From Streptomyces nigrescens (lineage in GTDB: Bacteria; Actinomycetota; Actinomycetes; Streptomycetales; Streptomycetaceae): 64,000 nucleotides of DNA. Positions within the stretch are counted from its first letter, which is position 1. Each line of letters begins with the position of its first letter. The position numbers and the translations under genes are program-made. The notes beneath the pieces are model-generated. The model was not told the origin of the DNA and ran no database searches. It saw only the letters and a program-made list of their open reading frames with translations. Location of the stretch: contig AP026073.1 of assembly GCA_024349765.1 (NCBI GenBank), positions 4,092,001 to 4,156,000 on the forward strand, in the 5' to 3' direction. Below, in pieces: positions 35,348 through 44,176 of this stretch.

Positions 35348-37797
35348 GCGCCGCACGGCTGGAGGAGCTCCGGCTCTCCGTGCACGAGGACCGGATCGAG
35401 GCCGCGCTGCGGCTGGGCGAACACCGCGCGGTGGTACCGGAGTTGCGTGAACTCCTCGACCGCCATCCGCTCCGGGAACGGCTGGCCGCCCTGCTGATGC
35501 GGGCGCTGTTCGCCGACGGGGGGCAGGCCGAGGCGCTGGTGGTGTTCGAGCGGACCAGGCGGCACCTCGCCGAGGAGCTGGGCACCGATCCGTCCGCGGA
35601 ACTCGTCGGGCTGCACCACGAACTGCTGAGTGCCGATCCGTCCCCCTCCCCCATCGCACCGCCCGCCCCGCTGACGGCCTTCGTCGGCCGGGCCGGCGAG
35701 GTGGCCGCGATCGCCGAACTCCTCGGCGAGGCACGGCTGGTGACGCTGACCGGGCCGGGCGGCGTCGGGAAGACCCGGCTGGCGGTGGAGGTCTGCGCGG
35801 CGGAGACCCAGCAGGTCTGCTTCATGGAGCTGGGCGCGCTGCGCGACGGCGCCCTCGTACCGCAGGCGCTGCTGCGCGCCCTCGGCCTGCGGGAGCGGGG
35901 GCTGCATGTGGCGGCCGGTGACGGGGATCCGCTGGAGCGTCTGGTCGCGGCGCTGTCGGGGCGGGCGCTCCTGCTCGTCCTGGACAACTGCGAGCATCTG
36001 GTCGAGGAGGTCGCCGCGTCGGCGGCGCGCCTGCTGGCGGCGTGTCCGCGACTGAAGGTGCTGGCGACGAGCCGGGAGGCGCTGGGCGTCATCGGTGAGC
36101 ACCTCCATCCCGTCCGGCCGCTCGACGACGGGGCGGCCGTGGAGCTGTTCACCGCCCGGGCCCGGGCGGTGCGACGCGGTTTCGTCCCCGACCCGCAGGC
36201 CGTACGGCGGGTGTGCGTGGCGCTGGACAACCTGCCGCTGGCCATCGAGCTCGCGGCGGCCCGGCTGCGCACGGTCGGCCTCGACGAGCTGGCGGCGCGG
36301 CTGACCGACCGGCTCGCCGTGGCCGCGCGCGGCACCCGGGCGGTGGACGAGCGGCACCGGACGTTGCGCTCGGTGATCGCCTGGAGCTGGGATCTGCTGT
36401 CCGGGCCGGAGGCGCGGGCCGCGCGGCGCTTCGCGGTGTTCGCCGAGGGGGCGGGTGTCGAGTCCGCGCTGCGGGTGTGTGACACCGACGAGGAAACGCT
36501 GGAGTCGTTGGCCGACAAGTCGCTGCTGGAGTGGGCGGGCGGCCGCTACCGCATGCTGGCGACGATCCGCGCCTACGCCGGCGAACGGCTGGACGCCGCG
36601 GGGGAAACGGCGGCGGTACGGCAGGCGCATGCCCGGACGCTGCTCGAGTTGGCCCGCGCCGCCGAACCGTGGCTGCGCCGGCACGAGCAGCTCGGGTGGC
36701 TGGCGGTCCTCGCGGCCGAGCACTCCGACCTGGTGGCGGCCGTGGAGTGGGCCGTGGCGGCCGGTGAGACCGGGGCCGCAGCGGAGCTGCTCGCCTCGGC
36801 CTCGACGTACCTGTGGATCCGAGGTGTCTCGGGTGCGCTGGCGCAGCAGGCGGCCGCGCTGCTCGATGCCGTGGGGGATGCTCCGCCGGACGGGCACGAC
36901 GAGGCGTACGCGATCTGTGTGCTGCTCGCGGCGTCCGGCCCGGCGGGCCGCGAGGTGTGGCGCCGTCACCGGGTCCCGGCCGAACGGGCCCTGGGAGCGG
37001 CGTGGTCGGGCCCCGAGCCGGGTCGCTATCCGGCAGCTCTGCTGCTGTGGATGATGCACAACGCCGGTGACGGCGACGCGCCCGCCGCCCTGGCCCTCGT
37101 CTCCGCCCAACGCGACCGCCCCGAGCCGTGGGTGCGCGCGGCCGCGCACTACGTGTCCGCCTTCGGCTTCCTCGGCAACGGGGAGAGGGAGAAGGCCGAT
37201 TCGGCATTCCGTGCCGCGGTGACAGGGTTCCGCGCACTGGGTGAGCGGTGGGGTGCCGCGCTGGCCCTGGACGCGCTGGCCGGTCTCGCGGGCGCGCGCG
37301 GCGCCCGCGAGGAGGCGCGCGCGCTCACCGAGGAGGCCCTCACCCTCGCCGAGCAGTTGGGCGCGTGGGAAGACTGCGCCGACCTGCTGGTCAACCGGGG
37401 TGACCAGCGCATCGACGCCGACCCGGCCGCTGCGCGCGCCGATTACGCCCGGGCCGCCGAGTTCGCCCGACGGGCCGGCAGCGCCTCGGCCACGGCGGCC
37501 ACCCGGCGCGCACGGGGCGACCTCGCCCTCCTGGAGGGGGACACGGCCGCTGCGGAGGAGCTCTACGCACAGGCCCTGGCGCAGCTCGACCCGCACTGGA
37601 TCAAGGGGTTGGGCCACCGGGTCCGTGCGCTGGCCGGGCTCGGCCGCGCGGCGGAGGCCCGCGGCGACCGGGCCGGGGCCCGGGCCCACTACCAAGAGGC
37701 CGCCCGCTCGGCGTCCGTCCCCGGAGCGACCCTGCCCGACGCGCTGCGCTTCCTGGGACTGCCCGAGTCATGGGTCGAGGCGGTGGGCGGAGAATAA
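35348..37797 (+). pseudogene. AfsR/SARP-type regulator lacking its DNA-binding domain
   Basis: The frame contains most of a BTAD domain (ELRLSVHEDRIEAALRLGEH, ALVVFERTRRHLAEELGTDP), an NB-ARC ATPase with P-loop GPGGVGKTRL and Walker B ALLLVLDNCEHL, and a long TPR region ending at 37797. About 815 residues remain. The OmpR-like N-terminal DNA-binding domain of this family is missing, and the region starts right at the IS fragment junction. A fused start inside the IS piece is open but would give a protein without a DNA-binding domain. The 149-aa gene follows after 15 nt. Confidence 0.8.
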
Positions 37798-37812
37798 AGG
37801 GAAGGGAACCAG

Positions 37813-38262
37813 ATGGATCTGGACAAGCTGTCCGAAGCGGAAATCGAGGAGCTCAAGGAGCGCTGCCGCAGGGCTCTCGACGTCACGCCCGACGACGCCG
37901 AGTTGCTGACGGAGCTCGCCGTCCTCGAACTCCACGATCTGCAAGTACCGCACGGTGCGGGCGTGGAACTGCTCCAACGGGCCTTCGACCTCGACCGCCG
38001 CGACTCGATTTCGTTCCACAACTACCTCAACGTGCTGGCCGAGGTCGCCGATGAGGAGGAGATCGACGAGGTCTGCCTCCAGGCGATCGAGGCCGGGAAC
38101 GTCGCGGCGATGTTCGAGCTCGGGGTACGCCTGGACGAGCGCGACGAACCGGGGGAGGCCGTCCCCCACCTGCGCCGGGCGGCCGACAACGGGCATGCCG
38201 AAGCCCGGAGTTACCTGGCCGCGGTGGAGCGCGAGGTCGGTGACCAGAACGGCCCTCGATGA
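37813..38262 (+). CDS. TPR/Sel1-like repeat protein
   Basis: This 149-aa acidic protein consists of helical repeats (ELLTELAVLELHDLQVPHGA, AAMFELGVRLDERDEPGEAV, HLRRAADNGHAEARSYLAAV) of the tetratricopeptide/Sel1 type, which usually mediate protein contacts. It has no signal peptide. ATG 37813 follows AAGGGAAGGG. It is 15 nt downstream of the AfsR-type fragment and was probably its partner gene. Function unknown. Confidence 0.75.
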   Translation: MDLDKLSEAEIEELKERCRRALDVTPDDAELLTELAVLELHDLQVPHGAGVELLQRAFDLDRRDSISFHNYLNVLAEVADEEEIDEVCLQAIEAGNVAAMFELGVRLDERDEPGEAVPHLRRAADNGHAEARSYLAAVEREVGDQNGPR

Positions 38263-38378
38263 CCGCCACTCATTGATGTGGACGTGGGGCTCCGCCTGTG
38301 AAGCGCATCACGGCAGCGGGCTGTCACGGTTTGCCGGTGCGGGGTGTCTCGATGGGCAGCCGAAGAGAGGAGCCGGGT

Positions 38379-39282
38379 GTGGCTGAGGACGCCTTCACCG
38401 CGCACCGTCCGCTGCTGTTCACCATCGCCTACGAGATGCTGGGCAGCGCGGCCGACGCCGAGGACGTGCTGCAGGAGAGCTATCTGCGGTGGCGCACGGT
38501 CGATCCGGCCGCGGTCGAGCATCCGCGCGCCTACCTGGTCCGTACGGTGACCCGGCAGGCCCTCAACCACCTGCGCGCGGTCAAGGCGCGGCGGGAGGAG
38601 TACGTCGGCACGTGGCTGCCCGAGCCGATCCGCACCGCGCCGGAGGTCGGCGACGACGCGATCCTGGCCGAGTCGGTGTCGATGGCCATGATGCTCGTCC
38701 TGGAGACGCTGAACCCGACCGAGCGCGCGGTGTTCGTGCTGCACGACGTGTTCGGCTACACCCACGGCGAGATCGCCGCCTCGATCGGCAAGGCCGAGAC
38801 CACCGTCCGGCAGATCGCCCACCGCGCACGCGGGCACGTCCACGCGCGGCGCCGCCGCTTCGCGCCCGACTCCGCCGACAGCCGGGAGATCATCCAGCGG
38901 TTCCTGCTCGCGGCGACGACCGGCGAAGTCCAAGTGCTGATGGACCTGTTGGCGCCGGATGTCGTGGTGCTCTCCGACGGCGGCGGGAAGGTGGCCGCCG
39001 CCCGCCGCCCGATCGTCGGCCCCGCCGATGTCGCCCGGTTCGTCTGCGGCGCTGGTGCGCACCAGCGCCGCCACGACCCGCACCGAGTCCGCCACGTACA
39101 ACGGCATGCCCGCGGCACGGTTCGTCACCGGCGACGCACTCGACTGGCTCGTCGCGTTCGAGATCCACGACGGACGGATCACCGGCCTCTACGGCATGCG
39201 CAACCCGGACAAGCTGCACCGCGCGGACGCGGTGTGCCCACTCGACAGAGGAGTACCCAGTCGTGCAAACCGTGACCGTTGA
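38379..39282 (+). pseudogene. ECF41-type sigma factor (SigJ-like) with frameshift
   Basis: The first frame encodes sigma regions 2 and 4 (LLFTIAYEMLGSAADAEDVL, then LNPTERAVFVLHDVFGYTHG) and the ECF41 hallmark DGGGKVAAARRPIVG of a SnoaL-like C-terminal domain. Near 39045 the sensible protein shifts to another frame (ALVRTSAATTRTESATYNGM, WLVAFEIHDGRITGLYGMRN), so a one-base change breaks the gene or is a sequencing error. GTG 38379 has GAGAGGAG at 6 nt. ECF41 sigma factors are controlled by their own C-terminal domain. The next gene, an SRPBCC protein, starts 19 nt before the shifted frame ends. Confidence 0.8.
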
Positions 39283-39727
39283 ACGCGTCATCAACGCCCC
39301 GATCGACGAGGTCTTCGCCTGGCTCACCACGACCACCCACTACACGAGCTCGCCGCTGGTGCTGCGTTGCCGGCTGACCCGGCACGGCGAGGGCGCGCCC
39401 TACGGGGTCGGCGCGGTGCGCAGTCACCTCTGGCTGGTGGGCTGGTTCCGGGAGCGCATCACGCACTACGACCCGCCGTACGCCACCGAGTACGTCGTCG
39501 ATCGCAGTCTGCCGCCGTCCCGGCACGAACTCGGCCGCATGACGTTCACCGAGGTCGACGGCGGCACGAAGGTGTGCTGGACCACCCGCGCCGAGGTGCG
39601 CCTCCCGTTGCTGGGGCGTCCGCTCACCCGGCTCCTCCTACGACCGATCCTCACCGGCACCTTCGGCAACATCCTCGATGCCGCCAACGCCGCACTGACC
39701 CAACAGCCCCAACGGAACCGGGCATGA
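39263..39727 (+). CDS. SRPBCC-family protein
   Basis: This 154-aa protein begins VQTVTVERVINAPIDEVFAW, the typical opening of the START/polyketide-cyclase-like (SRPBCC) fold. It continues with a beta-rich core (GRMTFTEVDGGTKVCWTTRA) and a long C-terminal helix. These proteins bind hydrophobic ligands in a deep cavity. GTG 39263 follows GAGGAG at about 9 nt. It overlaps the end of the ECF41-type sigma gene, so it is likely in the same transcript. The ligand is unknown. Confidence 0.8.
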   Translation: MQTVTVERVINAPIDEVFAWLTTTTHYTSSPLVLRCRLTRHGEGAPYGVGAVRSHLWLVGWFRERITHYDPPYATEYVVDRSLPPSRHELGRMTFTEVDGGTKVCWTTRAEVRLPLLGRPLTRLLLRPILTGTFGNILDAANAALTQQPQRNRA

Positions 39728-39791
39728 CGGCCGGGACGTCGGGATGGGGGTACGACCGCCGATATCCCCACGGTCATGGCAGAGTGACCGC

Positions 39792-40409
39792 ATGTCCCTA
39801 CCCCTCCTCACGTCCCAACGGCGAAGACGCGTCGCCGCCGCACTTCTCCTCCTGAGCGCCGCGACATCCCTGACGGCCTGTGGTCAGCAGCGCGTCGCAG
39901 CCGGCGCGCCGAGCACCTCCCCCGGCGCGAGTTCCCACCCGAGCCCCAGCCCGTCCGGCCCCGGCGCCTCCCCCTATGTGGAGCCCGGGGCCCACGACGG
40001 AGCCCCGCACTACAACGAGAACAACGCCGGGCGGCAACCCCGTGAGATGTCCCCGGCCAGCCGGAAGGACGCGCAGCGGGAGGCCGACCGCATCGAGCCG
40101 GTCCTCAAACGCCTCTGGAAGCAGGGGAAGTGGGACCCCAGGAGCGTCCGCGCGGCGATGCTCGCGCTCGGGTACCAGGAGCAGCGGACCGGCGCCAAGG
40201 GTGAGCAGCTCGGCGGGAAACTCGACGTGCGGGGCATGGAACCCCGCTTCGAGAACGACCACTACGTCACGCACGAAGGCGCCCGGATCGGCCTCCGCGT
40301 CCACAACGACGCCTGCGTCACCGCGTTCGTGCAGAAGACCAACTACCAGGTGCAGGTCAACGGGCCGTATCTGGAGTCGGGTTGCTTCGAACCGCCCTTC
40401 GCCCATTGA
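39792..40409 (+). CDS. Secreted lipoprotein, function unknown
   Basis: This 205-aa protein has an Arg-rich start, a hydrophobic core and lipobox (LLLLSAATSLTAC), then a Ser/Pro-rich linker and a domain with SRKDAQREADRIEPVLKRLW and a beta-rich end (GPYLESGCFEPPFAH). The mature part is likely on the outer face of the membrane. ATG 39792 follows GTGACCGC and has no clear ribosome site. A terminator-like stem lies downstream at 40456-40484. I do not recognise the domain. Confidence 0.75.
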   Translation: MSLPLLTSQRRRRVAAALLLLSAATSLTACGQQRVAAGAPSTSPGASSHPSPSPSGPGASPYVEPGAHDGAPHYNENNAGRQPREMSPASRKDAQREADRIEPVLKRLWKQGKWDPRSVRAAMLALGYQEQRTGAKGEQLGGKLDVRGMEPRFENDHYVTHEGARIGLRVHNDACVTAFVQKTNYQVQVNGPYLESGCFEPPFAH

Positions 40410-40455
40410 CGAACGAGGCCCCGCGCTGACGAACGAGGCTCCTCACCGACGGACA

Positions 40456-40484
40456 GGCCCCCGCCCCGGCATGCGGCGGGGGCC
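40456..40484. terminator. Strong GC stem-loop between convergent genes
   Basis: Arms ggcccccgcc and ggcgggggcc pair perfectly around a 9-nt loop. The loop lies between the lipoprotein gene and the convergent SHOCT gene, so it could stop transcription from both sides. No T-run follows, as is usual in Streptomyces. Confidence 0.65.
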
Positions 40485-40547
40485 ATCGCTATGGCGGGCG
40501 TCCCGCGGGGCGGCGTAGCGGCGAGCGGCGCCGTTGGAGGACCCTCG

Positions 40548-40952
40548 CTAGTGGAGGATCTTGTCCTTCGCCCGCTGGAATTCCGCCTCCGTGATGTCGC
40601 CCTTGTTCTTGAGCTCGGAGAGTTTGGCCAGCCTGTCCACGTCCTCGGCGGGGCCTCCCGCCACGTCCCGGATGTAGGCGTTCATGGCCTCCTGCTGTGC
40701 ACGCGCATGGTCGATCTCGCGTTCACCCATCTGGCGGCCGCGCGCGATCACATAGACGAGCACGCCGAGGAACGGGATGACCATCACGAAGATGAGCCAG
40801 CCGGCCTTCGCCCAGCCGTTCATCCGCCGGTCGCGGAAGATGTCGACGATGATGCGGAACAGCAGGACCAACCACCAGATCCACAGGAAGATCCACATCA
40901 CGGTCCAGAAGGCACCGAGGACCGGATAGTCGTACGCCAAGTACTCAGCCAT
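40548..40952 (-). CDS. PLDc_N/SHOCT-domain small membrane protein
   Basis: This 134-aa protein has two membrane helices (FWTVMWIFLWIWWLVLLFRI, GWLIFVMVIPFLGVLVYVIA) with the short loop DRRMNGWAKAG typical of the PLDc_N family. Its cytoplasmic tail ends in a SHOCT motif (KLSELKNKGDITEAEFQRAK). SHOCT tails often mediate oligomerisation. ATG 40952 follows GGAG at 6 nt. The upstream GTG is possible but less likely. Function unknown. Confidence 0.85.
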   Translation of the reverse strand: MAEYLAYDYPVLGAFWTVMWIFLWIWWLVLLFRIIVDIFRDRRMNGWAKAGWLIFVMVIPFLGVLVYVIARGRQMGEREIDHARAQQEAMNAYIRDVAGGPAEDVDRLAKLSELKNKGDITEAEFQRAKDKILH

Positions 40953-41032
40953 CACTCTCTCCTGATCACCAGCCCGATCACCAGTGGTACGCCCTCACCG
41001 TCGCGCGCACCGGCCGTCGGCGGCATCACCCG

Positions 41033-42550
41033 CTACGGGCGAACCGGTGGGTCGGGCGGGGAGTCGTCCGTGTGCGGGCCGGGCGGCGCGGCGTCCGTGT
41101 GCGAGCCGGGCCGTGTGTCGTCCGTACGGGGACCGGGGCCAGGACCGGGACCGGGGCCTGGGCCGGGGCCGGGGCCTGGGCCGGGTGGGGCACCGGCCGG
41201 AGCCGGCGTCGGTGGAGCGCCGGACGGTGGAGTGGCGGTCGCGGCGAGCACGCCCAGCAGCACCAGCACGACGAGCACGATGCCGAGGACGAGGGCGACC
41301 GAGGCCGGTGTGGGGTAGTTCCACAGCACCAGGACCAGTGCACCGATCGCGATGACGATCCCGGTCGTCCAGGCCCGGTGGGCATCCAGCCACCGGCCCA
41401 CTCCCCCGGTGCGCAGGCCGATGCGGGCGAGCTTTCTTCCGCCCGCGCCCGTGGACCTGGCGGCGCCGGAGCGTACCGCGCGGGCGGCGCGGCCGGGCCC
41501 GTAGAGGTAGGCGGCGATCGCGGTGATCACGGCGACGACGAACACCGTCCAGGTGCTGTTCCGCAGGAAGCGCACCAGCGTGTCGAAGACGGCCGCCGCG
41601 GCCTGCTGGGTCTGTGTGCTCGGGGGCACCGAATCGAGGTACTGGCGGCGCGCGACCGCGAGCCCGACCAGGAGCAGGAGCATCATCACGGCGAGCCCGA
41701 CGCCCGCGGTCAGCAGCGTCACCCGGTGGGCCGGCGCCGTCCACACCGCCAGTACGACCAGCACCAGGACCGTCACGGGCAGCCAGACACCGACGATGTC
41801 GAGCACCATCATGGCGTTCTGCGCCTGCTGGAGCTTGTCCGTCTTCAGCAGGACGACCTGCCGGTCGACGTCGGGGATGTACTTGGCCTTCTCGAAGCCG
41901 CGGTCGACGAGTCGCTGCTGGACCTTGTCCACGACGGTCCCGATGTTGAGGACGACGGTGTCGCCGCGGGCCTGAACGGCGCTGTTGCCCTCGCCCGTGA
42001 GGACCTTGACCACGGCCGCGTGGGCGCGCAGGTTGGCGGCGTCCCAGACCTTCGCGAACTCGTCGCTGGTGACGACCTTGTACACCACTTTGTGCACCAC
42101 ATCGGTCACCGCGTTCTGCAGCGGGCCGCCCAGTCGCCTGGTCTGGTTGACGACCACGGGCGGCGCGTTCCGCTGGGCGAGGGACTTCGCGAGGGCGTCG
42201 GTGACCCGTTTGACGTCGAGCTTCTTGACCACGTCGTTGGTCAGCCGATTGGTCACCGCGGTCTGGATCGCCGGATCGCGGGCCAGCGGGGCGACGGTCT
42301 GTACGTACCGGCCGGCGTCGGAGACCTGGGACTCCGCCCAGGCGGCGACGGCACCGAGCGGGGCCAGCACGAAGGCCAGCACGAGGAGGACGGCCGCGCA
42401 GGCGATGCGCAGCTTCCGGTGCTGTACGTGGGACGCGCGCCGGAGCCGCTCGTACTCCTTGCGCTCGGCGGGGCCCAGGGGACGGTCACCGGCCGGACGG
42501 TCGCGGCCTTCGTCCGGGCCGTTCGGGCCGGGGGTGGCGGGGGTGGACAT
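41033..42550 (-). CDS. Large integral membrane protein with Pro-Gly tail
   Basis: This 505-aa protein has a charged cytoplasmic start, one helix (IACAAVLLVLAFVLAPLGAV), a long extracytoplasmic-looking domain (about residues 60-240), three further helices, and a C-terminal cytoplasmic tail dominated by Pro-Gly repeats (more than eight PG units) and Asp/Pro/Thr. The family appears common in Streptomyces but has no known function. ATG 42550 is preceded by GGGAGGAG at 6 nt. It is divergent from the antiporter gene with a 290-nt gap holding both promoters. Confidence 0.8.
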   Translation of the reverse strand: MSTPATPGPNGPDEGRDRPAGDRPLGPAERKEYERLRRASHVQHRKLRIACAAVLLVLAFVLAPLGAVAAWAESQVSDAGRYVQTVAPLARDPAIQTAVTNRLTNDVVKKLDVKRVTDALAKSLAQRNAPPVVVNQTRRLGGPLQNAVTDVVHKVVYKVVTSDEFAKVWDAANLRAHAAVVKVLTGEGNSAVQARGDTVVLNIGTVVDKVQQRLVDRGFEKAKYIPDVDRQVVLLKTDKLQQAQNAMMVLDIVGVWLPVTVLVLVVLAVWTAPAHRVTLLTAGVGLAVMMLLLLVGLAVARRQYLDSVPPSTQTQQAAAAVFDTLVRFLRNSTWTVFVVAVITAIAAYLYGPGRAARAVRSGAARSTGAGGRKLARIGLRTGGVGRWLDAHRAWTTGIVIAIGALVLVLWNYPTPASVALVLGIVLVVLVLLGVLAATATPPSGAPPTPAPAGAPPGPGPGPGPGPGPGPGPGPRTDDTRPGSHTDAAPPGPHTDDSPPDPPVRP

Positions 42551-42840
42551 GCGCGGCTCCTCCCTGAACCGGCCCCTGCCTGAGGCGGCCGGATGGCCGC
42601 GGGTGCGTACTGCCCGGCTGCGGCCCCGCAACGCGGGCAGACACAGGCCGACGGAGTTCCCTCGCAGCCTGCCGCGTGCGGAGCGGGCAGCCATCACTCG
42701 TTCCAGGTGACCTTGGGGCGCCTCCGGGATGCCGGCGGCGCAGGCGCATCCACTCAGGGGACCCGGCCGCCGGGCTCCGCCCTTGTTGCGGCGATCGGCG
42801 AGCTCCCGACGTTACGCTCCCTGCGACCGAAGGAGCACAG

Positions 42841-44148
42841 GTGAGCGGAAACGGCGGATGGGCCGTCGCTGCGGTGGCCGCGGTCACCGGCGGGTACGCC
42901 CTGGTCTCCCGGCGACTGGCCGTACGCTCCGTGTCGGCCCCGATGGTGTTCACCGCGACCGGCGTGCTCATCGGCCCGGTCGGTCTCGGGCTGCTCGACC
43001 TGGAGCACGACGCCGGGCCGGTGCTCACCCTCGTCGAGGCGGCGCTGGCGCTGGTCCTGTTCTCCGACGCCGCCACCGTCCGTTCCGAGGAGTTCCGCAG
43101 CGGCTGGTTCTTCCCCGCCCGCCTGCTCGCCGTCGGACTGCCCTTGACGATCGTGGGCGGCGCCCTGTTGGCGTGGCTGCTGCTCCCGGGGCTGAGCGGC
43201 TGGGAACTGGCGCTGGTCGCGGTGATCCTCGCGCCCACCGACGCCTCCGTGAGCAAGAGCGCGGTGTTCGCCCCGCGCATCCCGGCGGTCGTGCGGCACG
43301 GGCTCAACGCCGAGTGCGGCCTGAACGAGTGCCTGGTCCTGCCGCTCTTCGCCGTCCTCCTCGCCGGGCTGCCCGGCACCGCGGCCGCGCACCAGGGAGT
43401 GGTGGGGATCCTGGAGCGGGTGTTGCTGCTCAGCCCCGCGCTGGGGCTGGCGGTCGGTGGCCTCGGGGGGTGGCTGCTGCGCCGGTCGCGCGCCGCGGAC
43501 GCGATCACCTCTGAGTGGCGGCGCATCCTTCCGCTGGCCCTGGCCACCGGAGCGGCCGCGCTCGCGGCGGCCACGGAGGGCAGTCCCTTCGTCGCCGCCT
43601 GGGTGGCGGGGCTCGTCTTCTCGGTCGCCCTGCGCCCACCGGCGCGGCCCGGCACCGTGCCCGCCGGCGAGGACGACACGCTGGAAGCGGTCGAGCACCT
43701 GGCCGCGCTGCTGGCCGCACTGAGCTTCCTGGTCTTCGGCGCGGTGCTGCTCGGCCCCGCGCTCACCCGGCTGACCTGGAGCGTCGTCGGCTATGCGGTG
43801 CTGAGCCTGACCGTCGTCCGGCTGCTGCCCACCGCCCTGGCGTTCGCGGGAAGCGGGCTGCGCGCGCCCACCGTGCTCTACACCGCCTGGTTCGGTTCGC
43901 GCGGTCTGCCATCCCTCGTCCTCGGCCTGCTCGTGGCGGCCGAAACGGCACCCGGTGCCCGGCCGGGCACCGTGATCGCGGTCACCATCGGGCTCAGCAT
44001 CCTGTTGCACGGACTCTCGTCCGTCGTCCTGGCCGACCGGTACGGCCGGTGGTACGAACGGGCGGTGGCCCGCCGCCCGTCGCTGCGCGAGAGCATGACG
44101 GACCGGCCGCCGGACGAGCGCCGGCCGCCCGAGTGGAAGAGCCAGTGA
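42841..44148 (+). CDS. CPA-type cation/proton antiporter
   Basis: This 435-aa protein has 11-12 hydrophobic helices and the pattern of NhaP/KefB-like antiporters: VILAPTDASVSKSAVF with an Asp in a helix, and NAECGLNECLVLPLFAVL as the second conserved helix. It would exchange Na+ or K+ for protons across the membrane. It starts with GTG 42841 preceded by AAGGAG at 5 nt. A short charged cytoplasmic tail ends the protein. No regulatory (RCK/TrkA) domain is visible. Confidence 0.85.
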   Translation: MSGNGGWAVAAVAAVTGGYALVSRRLAVRSVSAPMVFTATGVLIGPVGLGLLDLEHDAGPVLTLVEAALALVLFSDAATVRSEEFRSGWFFPARLLAVGLPLTIVGGALLAWLLLPGLSGWELALVAVILAPTDASVSKSAVFAPRIPAVVRHGLNAECGLNECLVLPLFAVLLAGLPGTAAAHQGVVGILERVLLLSPALGLAVGGLGGWLLRRSRAADAITSEWRRILPLALATGAAALAAATEGSPFVAAWVAGLVFSVALRPPARPGTVPAGEDDTLEAVEHLAALLAALSFLVFGAVLLGPALTRLTWSVVGYAVLSLTVVRLLPTALAFAGSGLRAPTVLYTAWFGSRGLPSLVLGLLVAAETAPGARPGTVIAVTIGLSILLHGLSSVVLADRYGRWYERAVARRPSLRESMTDRPPDERRPPEWKSQ

Positions 44149-44176
44149 CCGGAGGCGTACCGGTGGGCCGCGCTGT

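Noticed and set aside
41072-42583. Very long plus-strand open frame opposite the Pro-Gly membrane protein
   Set aside because: Typical antisense open frame in GC-rich DNA; the minus-strand frame has clear membrane helices and a good ribosome site.
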